The position numbers and the translations under genes were made by a program. The notes beneath the pieces are model-generated. The model was not told the DNA's origin and searched no databases. It saw nothing but the letters and a program-made list of their open reading frames with translations. Below, one piece after another: positions 46,872-58,168 of a stretch of DNA of 64,000 nt. Origin of the DNA: Iris pallida (Eukaryota; Streptophyta; Magnoliopsida; Asparagales; Iridaceae). Within the stretch, counting starts at the first letter, position 1; each line of letters starts with the position of its first letter. The stretch is taken from positions 10,580,595-10,644,594 of the forward strand of contig JANAVB010016199.1 of assembly GCA_029216955.1 (NCBI GenBank), given 5' to 3'.

Positions 46872-47219
46872 GGTTGTGTTTGATTGGGCGTTTTTTCCAT
46901 GGAAAATATTTCCACCACAAATTTTCTACCAATTGTAGTGTTTGATAGCTTATATTTTCCATGGAATTATTTTCCAAAAAACTATCATTTTCCATATTTT
47001 CTTCTAAAATGGTGGAAAATGAAACTTGTCTAACCCATAGGAAAATATCATTTTTCATGGAAAATAACTATTTTTCGTGGAAAATAATGACAATCAAACA
47101 ACCAAATTAAGTTTTCAATGGAAAATTTTAAAATTCCATGGAATTTTTTTCCTAGGAAAATAATTCCATGGAATTAATTTCTTTTCCACGTATTTTCCAC
47201 CTTGCAATCAAACACACCC
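46872..47219. mobile_element. Tourist-like MITE, 348 bp
   Basis: TIRs GGTTGTGTTTGATTG and CAATCAAACACACCC, with TTA at 46869-46871 and 47220-47222. The interior is full of CCATGGAAAA/TTTTCCATGG words. It inserted into LTR B2. Confidence 0.82.
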
Positions 47220-47644
47220 TTAGTGTTATCAAATGACCTGGGCCCTATTCCATGCATTTGCATGCAAATACAAAGCAACAAGAAAAACAATTCAAATCCC
47301 CACCTTTAATTGCATGCTTTAACGCCTTAATTAATATATGTTGGAGCAACAGACCTCTCTTTTGATTCACACCCGACCATTAATTTGCAAATCCCCACCG
47401 TTAATTGTCAAACCCCTTTCTTTCTTTCTTCTGTAACCTCCGAGTAACACCCGACCTCTTTTTTTTTTTCTCTTCCCCCATTTCTAACTTCCATTTCCTT
47501 ATGTATATAAATGCATGCACCTCTTTCATACAACCCAAACGCACATCTTATCTCTAACTCTTTAAGTTACCCGATGTTATACGTCCGCTTCGTCGGCCGA
47601 CAACACCCCACAACCACAAGAGGAACCCTTATGCAAACACTAAC

Positions 47645-49230
47645 TTGACCTTGGCCTAGTGGTCACCTCAGGGGCCTTCAAGAATGCCCTTGTAGACCCG
47701 AGTTCAAGCCCCTTGTTAAGCATTTTTTTTTGGGATATTTTGTAAAACCTCCCCTAAATAATGGGCTAATTTGCGAAATACCCCCTAAAGATCTCGAATT
47801 GGTAAAACCCCCTTTCCGTCAAGACGCTGTTTGATTTTGGGTGACGTGGCAATCCGTGTGTGTTATTAAGTAAAAAAATAAAAGTTAGACGAAAATACCC
47901 CTGCGTACGTGGCAGGGGTCCTCCAACGGTCTTCTCTCTCTCTCTCTCTCTAACGGTCATCTTCTTCCTTTGCTGAACCTATTTATACCGATCATCTTCT
48001 TCCTCTCTCCAACCTATTTATACCGATCATCCTCCTCCTCTTTCACTTGATCCTCTTCCAGCGTGCAACTTGTCTATCGAAGATCAGGTTCCTACAAGCA
48101 TGGGGGGTGCTCCTTCATCTATAGAGAAAGAGGTAATTTCTGCCATTAAAGGAGGAAACACAAATTATTATATTTACAGTAAGGAGGAAACACAAATTAT
48201 TATATTTACAGTTAGGAGGAAACACTAATTTTTAATTTCTAAATTTGCAGAAATTGAGTGATGAAAGTGATGAGATTGATGAAAGTGATCAGATTAAATG
48301 CCAAATTTGTTGCCAGTCGACACATTCAGCAATAGGGTGCCCATTTATGTACTCAAAATGCCGAAGATATGACGGGATAAGAAGATTAAAAATAATTTGT
48401 GTTTCCTCCTAACTGTAAATATAATAATTTGTGTTTCCTCCTTACTGTAAATATAATAATTTATGTTTCCTCCTTTAATGGCAGAAATTACCTCTTTCTC
48501 TATAGATGAAGGAGCACCCCCATGCTTGTAGGAACCTGATCTTCGGTAGACAAGTTGCACGCTGGAAGAGGATCAAGTAAAAGAGGAGGAGGATGATCGG
48601 TATAAATAGGTTGGAGAGAGGAAGAAGATGATCGGTATAAATAGGTTCAGCAAAGGAAGAAGATGACCGTTAGAGAGAGAGAGAGAGAAGACCGTTGGAG
48701 GACCCCTGCCACGTACGCAGGGGTATTTTCGTCTAACTTTTATTTTCTTACTTAATAACACACACGGATTGCCACGTCACCCAAAATCAAACAGCGTCTT
48801 GACGGAAAGGGGGTTTTACCAATTCGAGATCTTTAGGGAGTATTTCGCAAATTAGTCCATTATTTAGGGGAGGTTTTGCAAAATATCCCTTTTTTTTTGA
48901 AAAATGAATACATTTATATAGTACTTGGTAAATATATATAGGAGGTTTCCATATAAAAATAAAACTTGATTCTAACCCATTGGTCAGTATAGTCGTCCTA
49001 AAAATCGAGCTTGGCTACCCGAGTTCGAGCCCTTGTTTAGTTTTTTAAAAGAATATATTTTGATGAATATATTTATATAGTACTTGGTATACATACATAT
49101 ATGTGGTTTTCTTATAAAAGCAAAATGCTATTTGACTTGCTGATCAAAGCAACAGCTCTAAACCACAGTCTACTCACCCCGAGTTCAAATCTTATGTTTC
49201 TTATTTTTGGGTAATATGTATTATATTAGT
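47645..49230 (+). repeat. Three tandem tRNA-like (SINE-type) units in LTR B2
   Basis: Units near 47645, 48965 and 49138 each carry an A-box-like start (best: TTGGCCTAGTGGTCACC) and a B-box-like GAGTTCRARNC (47700, 49021, 49181). The first two units are followed by an AT-rich body with TATTTATATAGTACTTGGTA or a close variant. After removing the Mutator-like insertion, B-boxes are about 154 and 160 bp apart, so this is one tandem array. No intact tRNA fold is claimed. Confidence 0.55.
47732..48889. mobile_element. Mutator-like element with ~500-bp terminal inverted repeats
   Basis: It starts GGGATATTTTGTAAAACCTC and ends with the complement, bounded by nine T on each side (47723-47731 and 48890-48898), a 9-bp duplication as in MULEs. 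The arms (47732 to about 48230 and about 48386-48889) are nearly identical throughout. The 150-bp loop reads SDEIDESDQIKCQICCQSTH and SAIGCPFMYSKC, a CX2CX4HX4C zinc knuckle, so it may be a Pack-MULE carrying a gene or gag fragment. A transcript would form a 500-bp hairpin. Confidence 0.78.
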
Positions 49231-50077
49231 TGGTAATTACGTATCTTGATAACTACACATTGTATTTGAGTGATGTAAAATACTTATAAATTATTTTTTA
49301 TTTATATTATTTATTTATATATTTTTCAAAATTATTTAATTAATAATTAGATTTTTAAATGAATAAAAATAGTAAATACCTTTATATGTATTTATAATAT
49401 TTCAATTTTAATAAATAATAAATGATTTCTAAAAACTAATTAAAAATAATATTTACATACTAGATTTTATTTAGGCCAAGTTAGTATGTTGGTTGTAAAT
49501 TTTGGCACATGATCTATAGAAACTTTAATTATTTAAAATATTATCGTGACACGTATGCTTGAATATCGGCACAAACTTCGTAAAAATTTGTAAGCTGTAT
49601 ACGATGACCATCTACTAAATGTTGGGTAGTTACAAATATTGGCATTAACTAAAAAATAGTATTGTATAGGTGACTTGGGACCCGTCGCACCACCAGTCGA
49701 GGAACATCGACAGATTACAGTACTTCGACAAGATACAGGCAAGTGTACCTTGCCAATGTTTAGTTCTTGTTGCACTTTATTTTTTTACATTCTTACTTCA
49801 TAATTAGCTTAGCTTATAGTTGTTGTTTACGTAGGATCTTGTTAATACTTCACGTCCGAGCATATCCGGGTGTCAATGTCCGTACGCGGATATTGGGCAT
49901 TGACTTTAGACATAGCATTGTATTGATTATCGTGTTACTTGAGACACGATGGACCTAGGACACTGTCACGATCATGAGACAGTGTCCTAGACATGACAGA
50001 TTCATGGTTTTGACTCTGTGATAGGTTCCAGGATTATTTACTCGACATTGGTAGTGTTACTGGACATGATATGGTAG

Positions 50078-50082
50078 ACTAG
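50078..50082. repeat. Target-site duplication ACTAG, left copy, of solo LTR A2
   Basis: It matches 54599-54603. Confidence 0.85.
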
Positions 50083-50653
50083 TGTAGCACCCAATTTCTA
50101 AAATAAGGGTAATTTTGAAATTTTATAATTATAATCATTTAATAATGATATTTAAACCATGTTATGATTTTTGGTGATTTTTAGTTAATCTAAAACTATT
50201 TAAATCATGACTTGTGATTTTGATGATTGACTAGTGTAATCCTAGAGTTGGCTAAGCCCAGAGACTAACCATGACCAAGGGAGCCTAGTCATGTGATTAG
50301 GATGACTAATTATAACTTTTTAGCCTAGGGGTATTTTGGTCATTTTGACAATTTTGTGAAATTGTAAATTGTGTAAATTAAATATTGTGCTAATCTATTA
50401 GTTAAGACTTGACCTAGAAACTTAGCCTAAATTTAGATTAGCCTTGATTGATTAGGTTAACCTAGTCATGACATGATTATTAATATCTAGATATTTATAA
50501 GTAGGATATTTCTTTAAGGATATTTGTGAAAGGAAAGCCTAGAACCAACAGGAAGGCTTGGAGTTGGGTGGAAAGATCCTAGCCACTCACCTATACCTAA
50601 ACAAACCCTAATTTTCTTAGATGAACAGCCACACATGACCCCCCCCCCCCTCC

Positions 50654-50660
50654 TATAAGT
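50654..50660 (+). promoter_or_regulatory. Candidate TATA box of LTR A2
   Basis: TATAAGT after a run of about twelve C and TCC. The GACACG cluster lies about 350 bp downstream. Confidence 0.4.
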
Positions 50661-50994
50661 GTCACACTTAAGAAATAATTGCCTCTTTTACAAAACCTAG
50701 AAAAGCCCTACTTGTTCTTCCCTAAACTCCGCCTCAAATATCCAAATCAACTCCAAATTGAGCCTAGTCTCTTGCATTGGACTCCCCTACAGTAGAGGAC
50801 ACCATTAGTGGGCAGCTAGCAAGGATTCGGAGGCTCGAGATCGTCGCAAGTTGTAGAAGAGCCCTCATTCAAATAGCTTTTAATTGAGGTTTCACCCTCA
50901 ATAGGTAAAACCCATCAAACCTATTCAAATTCTAGTTTTCTTCCCATGGATGTATTCATTTAGGGTTCCCCTAGGTGTAGCCCAAGTTTGGTAG

Positions 50995-51640
50995 GAGTTC
51001 GTGTCCATTTCGTGTCCGTATCGGACACGTATCGGTGTATTTAAACGAGTGTTCGATCAAATGCCTCATAGGAATTTTTGTTCTTAGTTTTCAAAACAAA
51101 TTATATATTTTGGAAGCTTATTATGTGTAGATCACAACCCAAGTTGACTGAGTTGAATTCTGTGCACCCTCGTGTCCAAATTTGGACACGCACGCACGTA
51201 CAAGGATACCGTGTGGCTGCCCTGCTGCTCGAGTGTCCTAGCGGACACGACACAGCACCTCGACACACAAAAATTTGTGTGTGGGTGAGGGCAACCACTG
51301 ACACAGTGCACACAAAATTTGGGGTGAAATCATCGAGTATTTTGGAAGATATTCGATCGGCATGGGTCGCACACACACGCACACGCGCGCGCGCAAGTGC
51401 GACTGACACGCACTTCGTGTACGGACACGAGGCCACTTGGCCATGACTCAGGTACCTAGACACGAACACCTAGACCTACCCTAGCTATGGACACGTGCAC
51501 GACACTTGTGGACGTGTGTGTCGTGTCCTTCGTGGCTTGACACACGTGCACGAGACAGTGCACTGCACTGTCTCGTGTGACACTTTGTTACAGTATTTCG
51601 ACACTGTGGACACGTCTTGGTGATACTGTGGGACACGACT
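50995..51640. repeat. GTGTCC/GGACAC motif cluster in LTR A2
   Basis: More than twenty CGTGTC, GTGTCC or GGACAC words, including facing pairs such as GTGTCCGTATCGGACAC. It corresponds to 29200-29880 in A1. Confidence 0.75.
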
Positions 51641-52802
51641 AGACCCTCCCCCTATGTTGGTATAATTTTCCCCTTTTGTTTCGAATGTTTGATTGGGATT
51701 CGAATTAGTTTTGGTTTCAAAGAGATTTTACTGACACATGTAATATATGTTGATTTACTATTTTCAAACATTTTCAAATGTTTAAATTCGATTTTAAAAA
51801 GGAATTTACATTATATCTAAGTTTAGTTTATATTTCCAAATTAGTTTATGATATAGGTTTTGGATTTTCAAATTGAATTGGGTTCGATTTCATTTCAAAA
51901 TCCTATTTTTTGATACCATGAGACAGTTCAATATTCTGAGTTTATATTCAATGATAAACTGATTTTTTTTTATGTTGTATTCACCACATTAATTCATTCA
52001 CATGTGTATTAGATCACTACCTGTTGGTTATGATAGGTATTAGGCTTATAGGTTTTCGAAATTAAGTGTTGGACTGTTCAACAAAGGCTGAACTTCCTGG
52101 AAAATTTTATGTTAGTTAAAGGCTGAATAATAACTCCAATATAAACTATTATTTTGGATGTTTTCATGTTAAGATTTATATATATGTGTGTAAGTTGCTG
52201 TCAAGATGGGTCACTGATTTGGTTGTGTTGGGATAGGAGAATGGGATATGATATTAAGGTATGGACTGCCATTGCATAAAACTGAAATCGAGTTGGGTTT
52301 ATGAATGATACCTAAGAATGAGTTTTCCCCTTTACACTGTTTAGTAAATACACTCACACACATTCCAATCTGTCACACTTGATCAAACACACACACACAC
52401 ATTGCTAATACATTCAAAACTGAAAACTGGGATTGAATTCAAAACTGAAAACTGGGATTGAATTCAAAACTGAAAACTGAGATTTGTTTTGGACTAGGCT
52501 TGAGTTGCAAGTTGACCTAAAATTGAGTCCTGGGAACCCCCTATCCTACACACACATTGACACATCACTTGTTGACACAAATTGCCATGATTAGAATCAC
52601 TATACATGTGAAATTGATCACTACAATATTGGTTTTTGACTGATGATAGGTTTTAGGTTTTTGAGTAGGTTTTGAATGAGTTAACTTGCTATATGTAACC
52701 CTGTTGACTGAAATCAGACCCTCTCTTTCACTCACTCACTCTCTTTCACTCACACATCCCTTTTCCCCCATACACACACACACTCTTGCCATTTTCATTT
52801 TC

Positions 52803-52806
<4 letters not shown>

Positions 52807-52877
<71 letters not shown>

Positions 52878-52920
52878 TTTTATATTTTTATCAATAAAGG
52901 TAACGGTTTCCAAATATATA

Positions 52921-52990
<70 letters not shown>
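52807..52990. repeat. Two (TA)n arrays in LTR A2
   Basis: Runs of about 66 and 68 bp are separated by about 50 bp of unique AT-rich sequence. Confidence 0.92.
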
Positions 52991-52991
<1 letters not shown>

Positions 52992-54603
52992 AGGGTAGAT
53001 ATATGTATATATGTAAACATGTATGTATCATGTATGTAATGTACATGATATGTGAGGTAGGCATCTATGGCATGTATGTAAACTAGTATACATGAATGTA
53101 TGTGTTTATATATATTAGTATTTATAGGTTGTATTTTGCAATATGGTTTATAGGCCTAGTGTAAGGTTTAACCAATAGTTGACAATAGGCTTTTGAACCC
53201 TTGGACTCTTAGACTTGTATTGACTAACCCTTGATAGCCTTGACTGGATGTTGACCAAGAGTTGACTTGGACCTAGTTTGGCTCTGTTAGGCCTAGTTTG
53301 ACCTAGTTCGACCTAGACAGTTGAACAAAGTTGACCAAGAGTTGACTTTGACCTAGTTGACTTAGAATCATGTAGCTTGCATTGCAGATTTCCATTATTT
53401 CAAATTGAGTACTTAAATAACCTGTTTTACTCTAAATAGGACTCTGTGACACCAGTTCGGACATCCATTCATATCAGTCATTCAGGGTGATAGTTGAGTA
53501 TATTCTATGATCATTTCATATTTGTCAGGACTTATATTCTTGCTCTAGATTACTTTACTTAATGCTGGCACGATTGTTATCACGGATTGGTACTATATGG
53601 ATCTTCTCTTGCGATGTTATCTCTATTGTGTTCAACAGATACATATTGTTATGTGCATTTCACGAACATATTATATTTATTGTACACCCCTATTCATGTA
53701 TACTCATTGTGCATATTGTACTCTCATTATCACATGAGCTTCATGGAGACTATTGTACAAGGTAGCGTAACTAGATTGGATCCTTGTGTATTGATTGGGA
53801 AGGGTGAGTAGGAATGGTTATGTAATCAAATCCCATGGTACGACTATTGTGTGCTTCCATTGTACACTCACGTTATGATGGATTTGACCTATTGTTATTG
53901 TGCAACCTAAACCGTTTACATAACCATATTGTGCTCTAAATCACTAGTATTACAGTTTTACTTATCCTGTATATATATTTCAGTTATAAATTCTCTCTCG
54001 TTTTCATATACATCTTCTTACAGTTCATGTATCTTACTTTTTTGCATACTTATATTTCCTAACATGTTATGAACTGCGTGAGATGTATTGTGCTCGCTCC
54101 TGTCCTGACCGGACCTGTTGAAAATATTACAGATGATGATGATGATGACTGCCCTACCTTCTATGGGGCACATGAGGGTGACCTTCAGGAGCCTGATGAG
54201 CATCTAGCTCAGTAGAGGGTGCCTAGTCTAGACTAGTATTTATAGTTTTCAGTTTGTATCAGATTGTTCCGATTGTTAGTTGAGACTTAGTTATATTTTA
54301 GGACTTGTATTTATTTGTGTTGGAGATCTACTTTGTGTGGTGTGATAACTCTATTTTATATTCAGTTCCTTTCTTTTATCTGATTCCATATCGTGCTCTA
54401 TCTTTCCTAAACTTGTGATTGAGATATAGAGTTGAGATATTATATTATACCTCCGTGCGAAGATGATATATTTATATCATATTGTTGTTAGATGTTAGAT
54501 GTTATAGACGAACTATACAGCGTTCTACCGCCGACACTGCGGCGTAGGCTGGACGTACCCACGTTCTCGTGCCCTCCCTCAGGGTGCGGGTCGTGACAAC
54601 TAG

Positions 54604-55392
54604 TACATGGGGTGGGGATAACATAGACTGATTCATCGGGCTACCTGATAGATATACGTTTAGTTATTGTCTCTATAGCTAGGACATGACTGTTACCCAT
54701 ACTCGTATACTATGGTCTCTGTAGCAGAGTTTCAGTATTTACTCGTATGCTTGAGGTCCCCCGACATGGTGTCTTTGGCGTAGTAGTCCGATGTATAGAG
54801 ATTGTTCTCACTTGCATTTCACTTAGACTGGACTATATAGATACCCTTGTGTAGTTGTTTAGAGTATTTTAATTTACTGTTACTTGGCATGTTGTACTTT
54901 TCTACCTTATTATGTCCCCTGAGGGCCTGGTCATCTCCACCAGGTGTAGACGAGGAGGCATATACTGAGGTGTACGGTTCAGGTGCTGTTACCGGAGACG
55001 TACCTACACAGGAGGACGAGATTGTGCCATAGGACTTTGTTTGAGTACGTAGTTCATCCATCCTTGGATGATTATTTCTTAGCAGACAGTAAGATCAGCC
55101 TTGTCTTTTATTTCCTTTTTGTGTGTTGCCGGGGTATACCCGAGACATTCTCTAGTTTTTATTTGTTGGCAACTCTGTTATGATATTCAGACTCTCTTTA
55201 TTATCATGTCCTGGTATTTTGGATATTTGATTATTGTTGCATGGATGAGAAAAGCTTTGTCCCTGTGGCCATGTGATATTTAAAGCTTAAGTACTCATTG
55301 ACAAGTCTAAACATTTTCTTAGTTTGTTGGTGATGTACTGCTGGCATGTTTCGTATGCCTACTCCCACGTATTTTGGGACTAGAGCATTATA
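54604..55392 (+). mobile_element. 5' LTR of gypsy element B (B2), last part
   Basis: It resumes after ACTAG. CCTGAGGGCCTGGTCATC and CACGTATTTTGGGACTAGAG correspond to CTGAGGACCTGGTTGTC and TACGTATTTTGGGACTGGGG near the end of B1. It ends GCATTATA, like GCGTTATA in B1. Confidence 0.75.
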
Positions 55393-55611
55393 TATTTTTA
55401 TGGTGGCCCATGTAGGTCCGTAATATCATTTTGGATACATAACTGTACCGATATGAGCCTGCAACTAGGAATAGGAAAAGACCATAGGATCTCATCTACG
55501 TAAATTACTCATCTTTGATCGCTTCACATCGATTTCAAATTAATTGCTTGGCTTGCATCCTGCTTTGATATCATCTGTCCTAATCTTGTAAATTCTATTA
55601 CGTACAGTACG
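55393..55611 (+). promoter_or_regulatory. Leader of element B between LTR and gag
   Basis: TATTTTTATGGTGGCCCATG then TAGGTC; about 40 nt on, ATATGAGCCTGCAACTAGG. GTAGG can pair with CCTGC and ATATC with GATAT. It is the plus-strand counterpart of the A and C leaders. A displaced primer site may lie in the TGAGCC region. Confidence 0.5.
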
Positions 55612-58168
55612 ATGGACCCACGAGAGAGCAACGAGACACTAGTAGACACTCGTCAGTATGCAATCATCAATCATGATGATACAGATACGCCTCCAGAAGG
55701 GGGTTTTCCTGACCAACAAGGCAATACAACAGACCCACAATCTTCGAGATTCATGAGAGGTGACATACCACCGATGCCACCGCAGCCGCAGATACCACCA
55801 ATACCATTTGCTCCAATAGGACAAATGATGGATCCTCAACAGATGTTTCAGATGTTTTATGCTATGATGCAAGCACAGCAGCAGATCAAGATGGAGGCAC
55901 AATTGAGGCAGTCAGATGGCATGCGAGACAACATAGTAGCAGCAATAGGGCAAGCACCTCCACCAAATCAACATCCATCGACGAGAACTATTGCCAACTT
56001 TCGCCAGCTGAAGCCAACTCTTTTTTCGGGCAAAGAGGATCCAATAACAGTTTATGAGTAGCTTACCAACATCCAACATTAGTTGAAAGCAGCTGAACTT
56101 CCAAAGGACCATTGGATGATCGCCGTCAGGATGCAACTGACTGGCAACGCTCATGACTGGTGGCTCTCAGACGAGAAAAGGTTGGGACCAGAGAATATCA
56201 CTTGGGAGGAGTTCTCCAAGCTCTTCCAAGAGATGTTCATCCCAGCTACTTTTAGGGAAGAACTTTGGGATAAGTTTATTTACCTTGTCTAGGGTAACAT
56301 GACGCCAGAGGAATACAATGCGAAATTTCTACACCTTAGCCGGTATGTGCTAGCCCTGATTCAGACAGAAGAAGAGAAGGTCGATAAGTTCTATGAAGGA
56401 CTGAGCTATGACTTACAGAATTTTATACCCACCACTTATTCCGAAGTACTCACCGCTGTACGACGTATTGGGCGCATACAGAGAAAAGAGGCTATTCATA
56501 AGAGACCATTTGTACCATCCCGAGCACCCAGGTAGGACCGACAAAGAGACCCATGATACAACACCTGCAGAGGCCACTAGCAGTGACATTACCTACTTGT
56601 TATTACTACAACAGGAAGGGACATATTTCGAAAGATTACAGACGTAGACTGGGATTATGTTTGGGATATGGATCGGACAACATTCAGTACGAGATTGTCC
56701 AGAGTACCCCCGACCAGCACTAATGGCACAGTTGCCAGCACCGAGGCCAGCACCACAGCCACCCAGACCAGCATATCCAGCACTAAGAGCACCCCAACCT
56801 TGACTTGGAAGAATGCGACCACCGACACCTGGAGGATTTTAGCCGAGGCCACCCTTGGCCCCACATGTGGCATTATTTTAGCAGAATCAGCAACATAGGG
56901 CACCAGCACCAGTCGTGGACATGCTTATACCATGACCGTGGAGGAGGAGCCGACTGCTTGAGAGGTGATAGCAGGTACTATCTTAGTAGCATCTTTACCT
57001 GTTGTAGCCTTACTCGACTCAGGAGCATCGCATTCTTTTATCGCTGCTAGCTTCGTAGCCACGCATAGAGTAGCCCTTCCTAAGACCATGAAGATTCTAA
57101 CGGGAGGAGGGATTATTCCCGTTAGTGACACTTGTAGATCTTGCTCAGTAGTTGTATGTGGTAGAGAGATGCGGGCATGATTCTTGATATTCTCAATGCC
57201 GGACTATGATGTTGTACTTGGTATGGACTGGATGAGTCAGTGCCATACGACGTTGGACTGCCGACTCGGAAGGGTTATATTCAGACCTCTCGAGTATTCC
57301 GAGTTCGAATTTCTTTGTGAAGTTAGAGAGCAAGGTGTCCCACCGACATTAATGGCACAAAATGCTGACGAAGAGAAAGAGCATCCAAGGATTATATCAG
57401 AGTTCATAGATGTATTTCTTGATGACTTAACAGGTTTACCACCTGATCGGGAAATAGAATTCACTATTGACCTGGTTCCAAGAGCTGAGCCGATTACTTC
57501 AACTGTATATCGGTTAGTGCCAAAGTAATTAGAGGAGCTGAAGAAGCAAATAGACGACCTTCTAGACAAGGGTTTCATTCGAGCCAGTGTATCAACGTGG
57601 GGGGGGGCACCTATCCTTTTTGTTCCAAAGAAGGATGGGTCGGTCCGTATGTGCATTGATTATAGAGCTCTCAATACTGTAACCATCAAGAACAAGTACC
57701 CTTTATCGTACATAGACGATCTGTTCGATCAACTTAGTGGAGCTTGCATATTCTCAAAGTTCGATCTTAGGACTGGATATCACCAGATCAAGGTACGGAA
57801 GGAATACATCCTGAAGGCAACATTTCAAACCAAGTACAGATACTATGAGTTCATGGTTATGCCGTTTGATTTAACCAATGCAACAACTATGTTTATGAAT
57901 ATGATGAACAAGGTGTTCCATTAGTACTTAGACAAGTTCATGGTTGTGTTCATTGATGACATCTTAGTATACTCCAATAGCCATGAAGTGCACGAGGAGT
58001 ATCTCCGCATCGTGCTAGAGACATTGAGACGAGAGAGGCTGTACGCTAAGCTGAGCAAATGTGAGTTTTGTACGGATAGAGTTCCTTTCCTTGGACATAC
58101 CATTTCTGGGGATGGACTCTCAGTAGATCCAGAGAAGATAGCCTAAGTAGAGTCTTGGCCTACACCAA
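55612..58168 (+). pseudogene. Ty3/gypsy gag-protease-RT of element B (chromovirus-like), interrupted
   Basis: Gag starts MDPRESNETLVDTRQ. A Pro/Met/Gln-rich region follows, then the capsid (about 55990-56500: FRQLKPTLFSGKEDP, HDWWLSDEKRLG, EEFSKLFQEMF, EEYNAKFLHLSRY). The knuckle region (56595-56690) lies in another frame and reads CYYYNRKGHISKDY, with Tyr where two Cys should be. Protease has LLDSGASHSF (57016). RT has [44 protein letters not shown] and [11 protein letters not shown] (57949-57960). Eleven or more stops occur, mostly CAA/CAG/CGA decay, plus at least two frameshifts around the knuckles. It is cut at 58168, just after the RT end (VESWPTP), by LTR D. RNase H and integrase must lie right of the window. 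Confidence 0.88.

Larger units (their letters stand above)
46626..50082 (+). mobile_element. 5' LTR of gypsy element B (B2), first part
   Basis: It starts TGTAAAACCCC like solo LTR B1 and contains the GGCAAG..CTTGCC motif near 49738. It is interrupted by a Tourist-like MITE, a Mutator-like element and solo LTR A2, and resumes at 54604. Without those insertions the LTR is about 2.7 kb. A TATA-like TATATAAATG is at 47504. Confidence 0.7.
50083..54598 (+). mobile_element. Solo LTR A2 of family A, 4.5 kb
   Basis: TGTAGCACCC...GGGTGCGGGTCGTGACA with a perfect 5-bp duplication ACTAG. The opposite-strand homologue is A1 (6379-7137 plus 27314-30824). It contains a C run and TATAAGT (50654), a GACACG cluster (50995-51640), two TA arrays (52807-52872, 52922-52989) and a TTGACC-rich tract (53220-53360). 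No coding. It inserted into LTR B2. Confidence 0.9.

Noticed and set aside
48345..48761. Minus-strand open frames in the Mutator-like element
   Set aside because: They fall in the inverted-repeat arms and mirror the other arm. Only the loop shows protein-like sequence.
40787..49191. tRNA genes at the A/B-box sequences
   Set aside because: No cloverleaf with anticodon stem can be drawn. Adjacent A tail, target duplication or tandem arrangement point to SINE-type sequence.
51078..51469. Two 122-codon frames on opposite strands
   Set aside because: They overlap the GACACG cluster of LTR A2, share the same repeated words, and have no domain.
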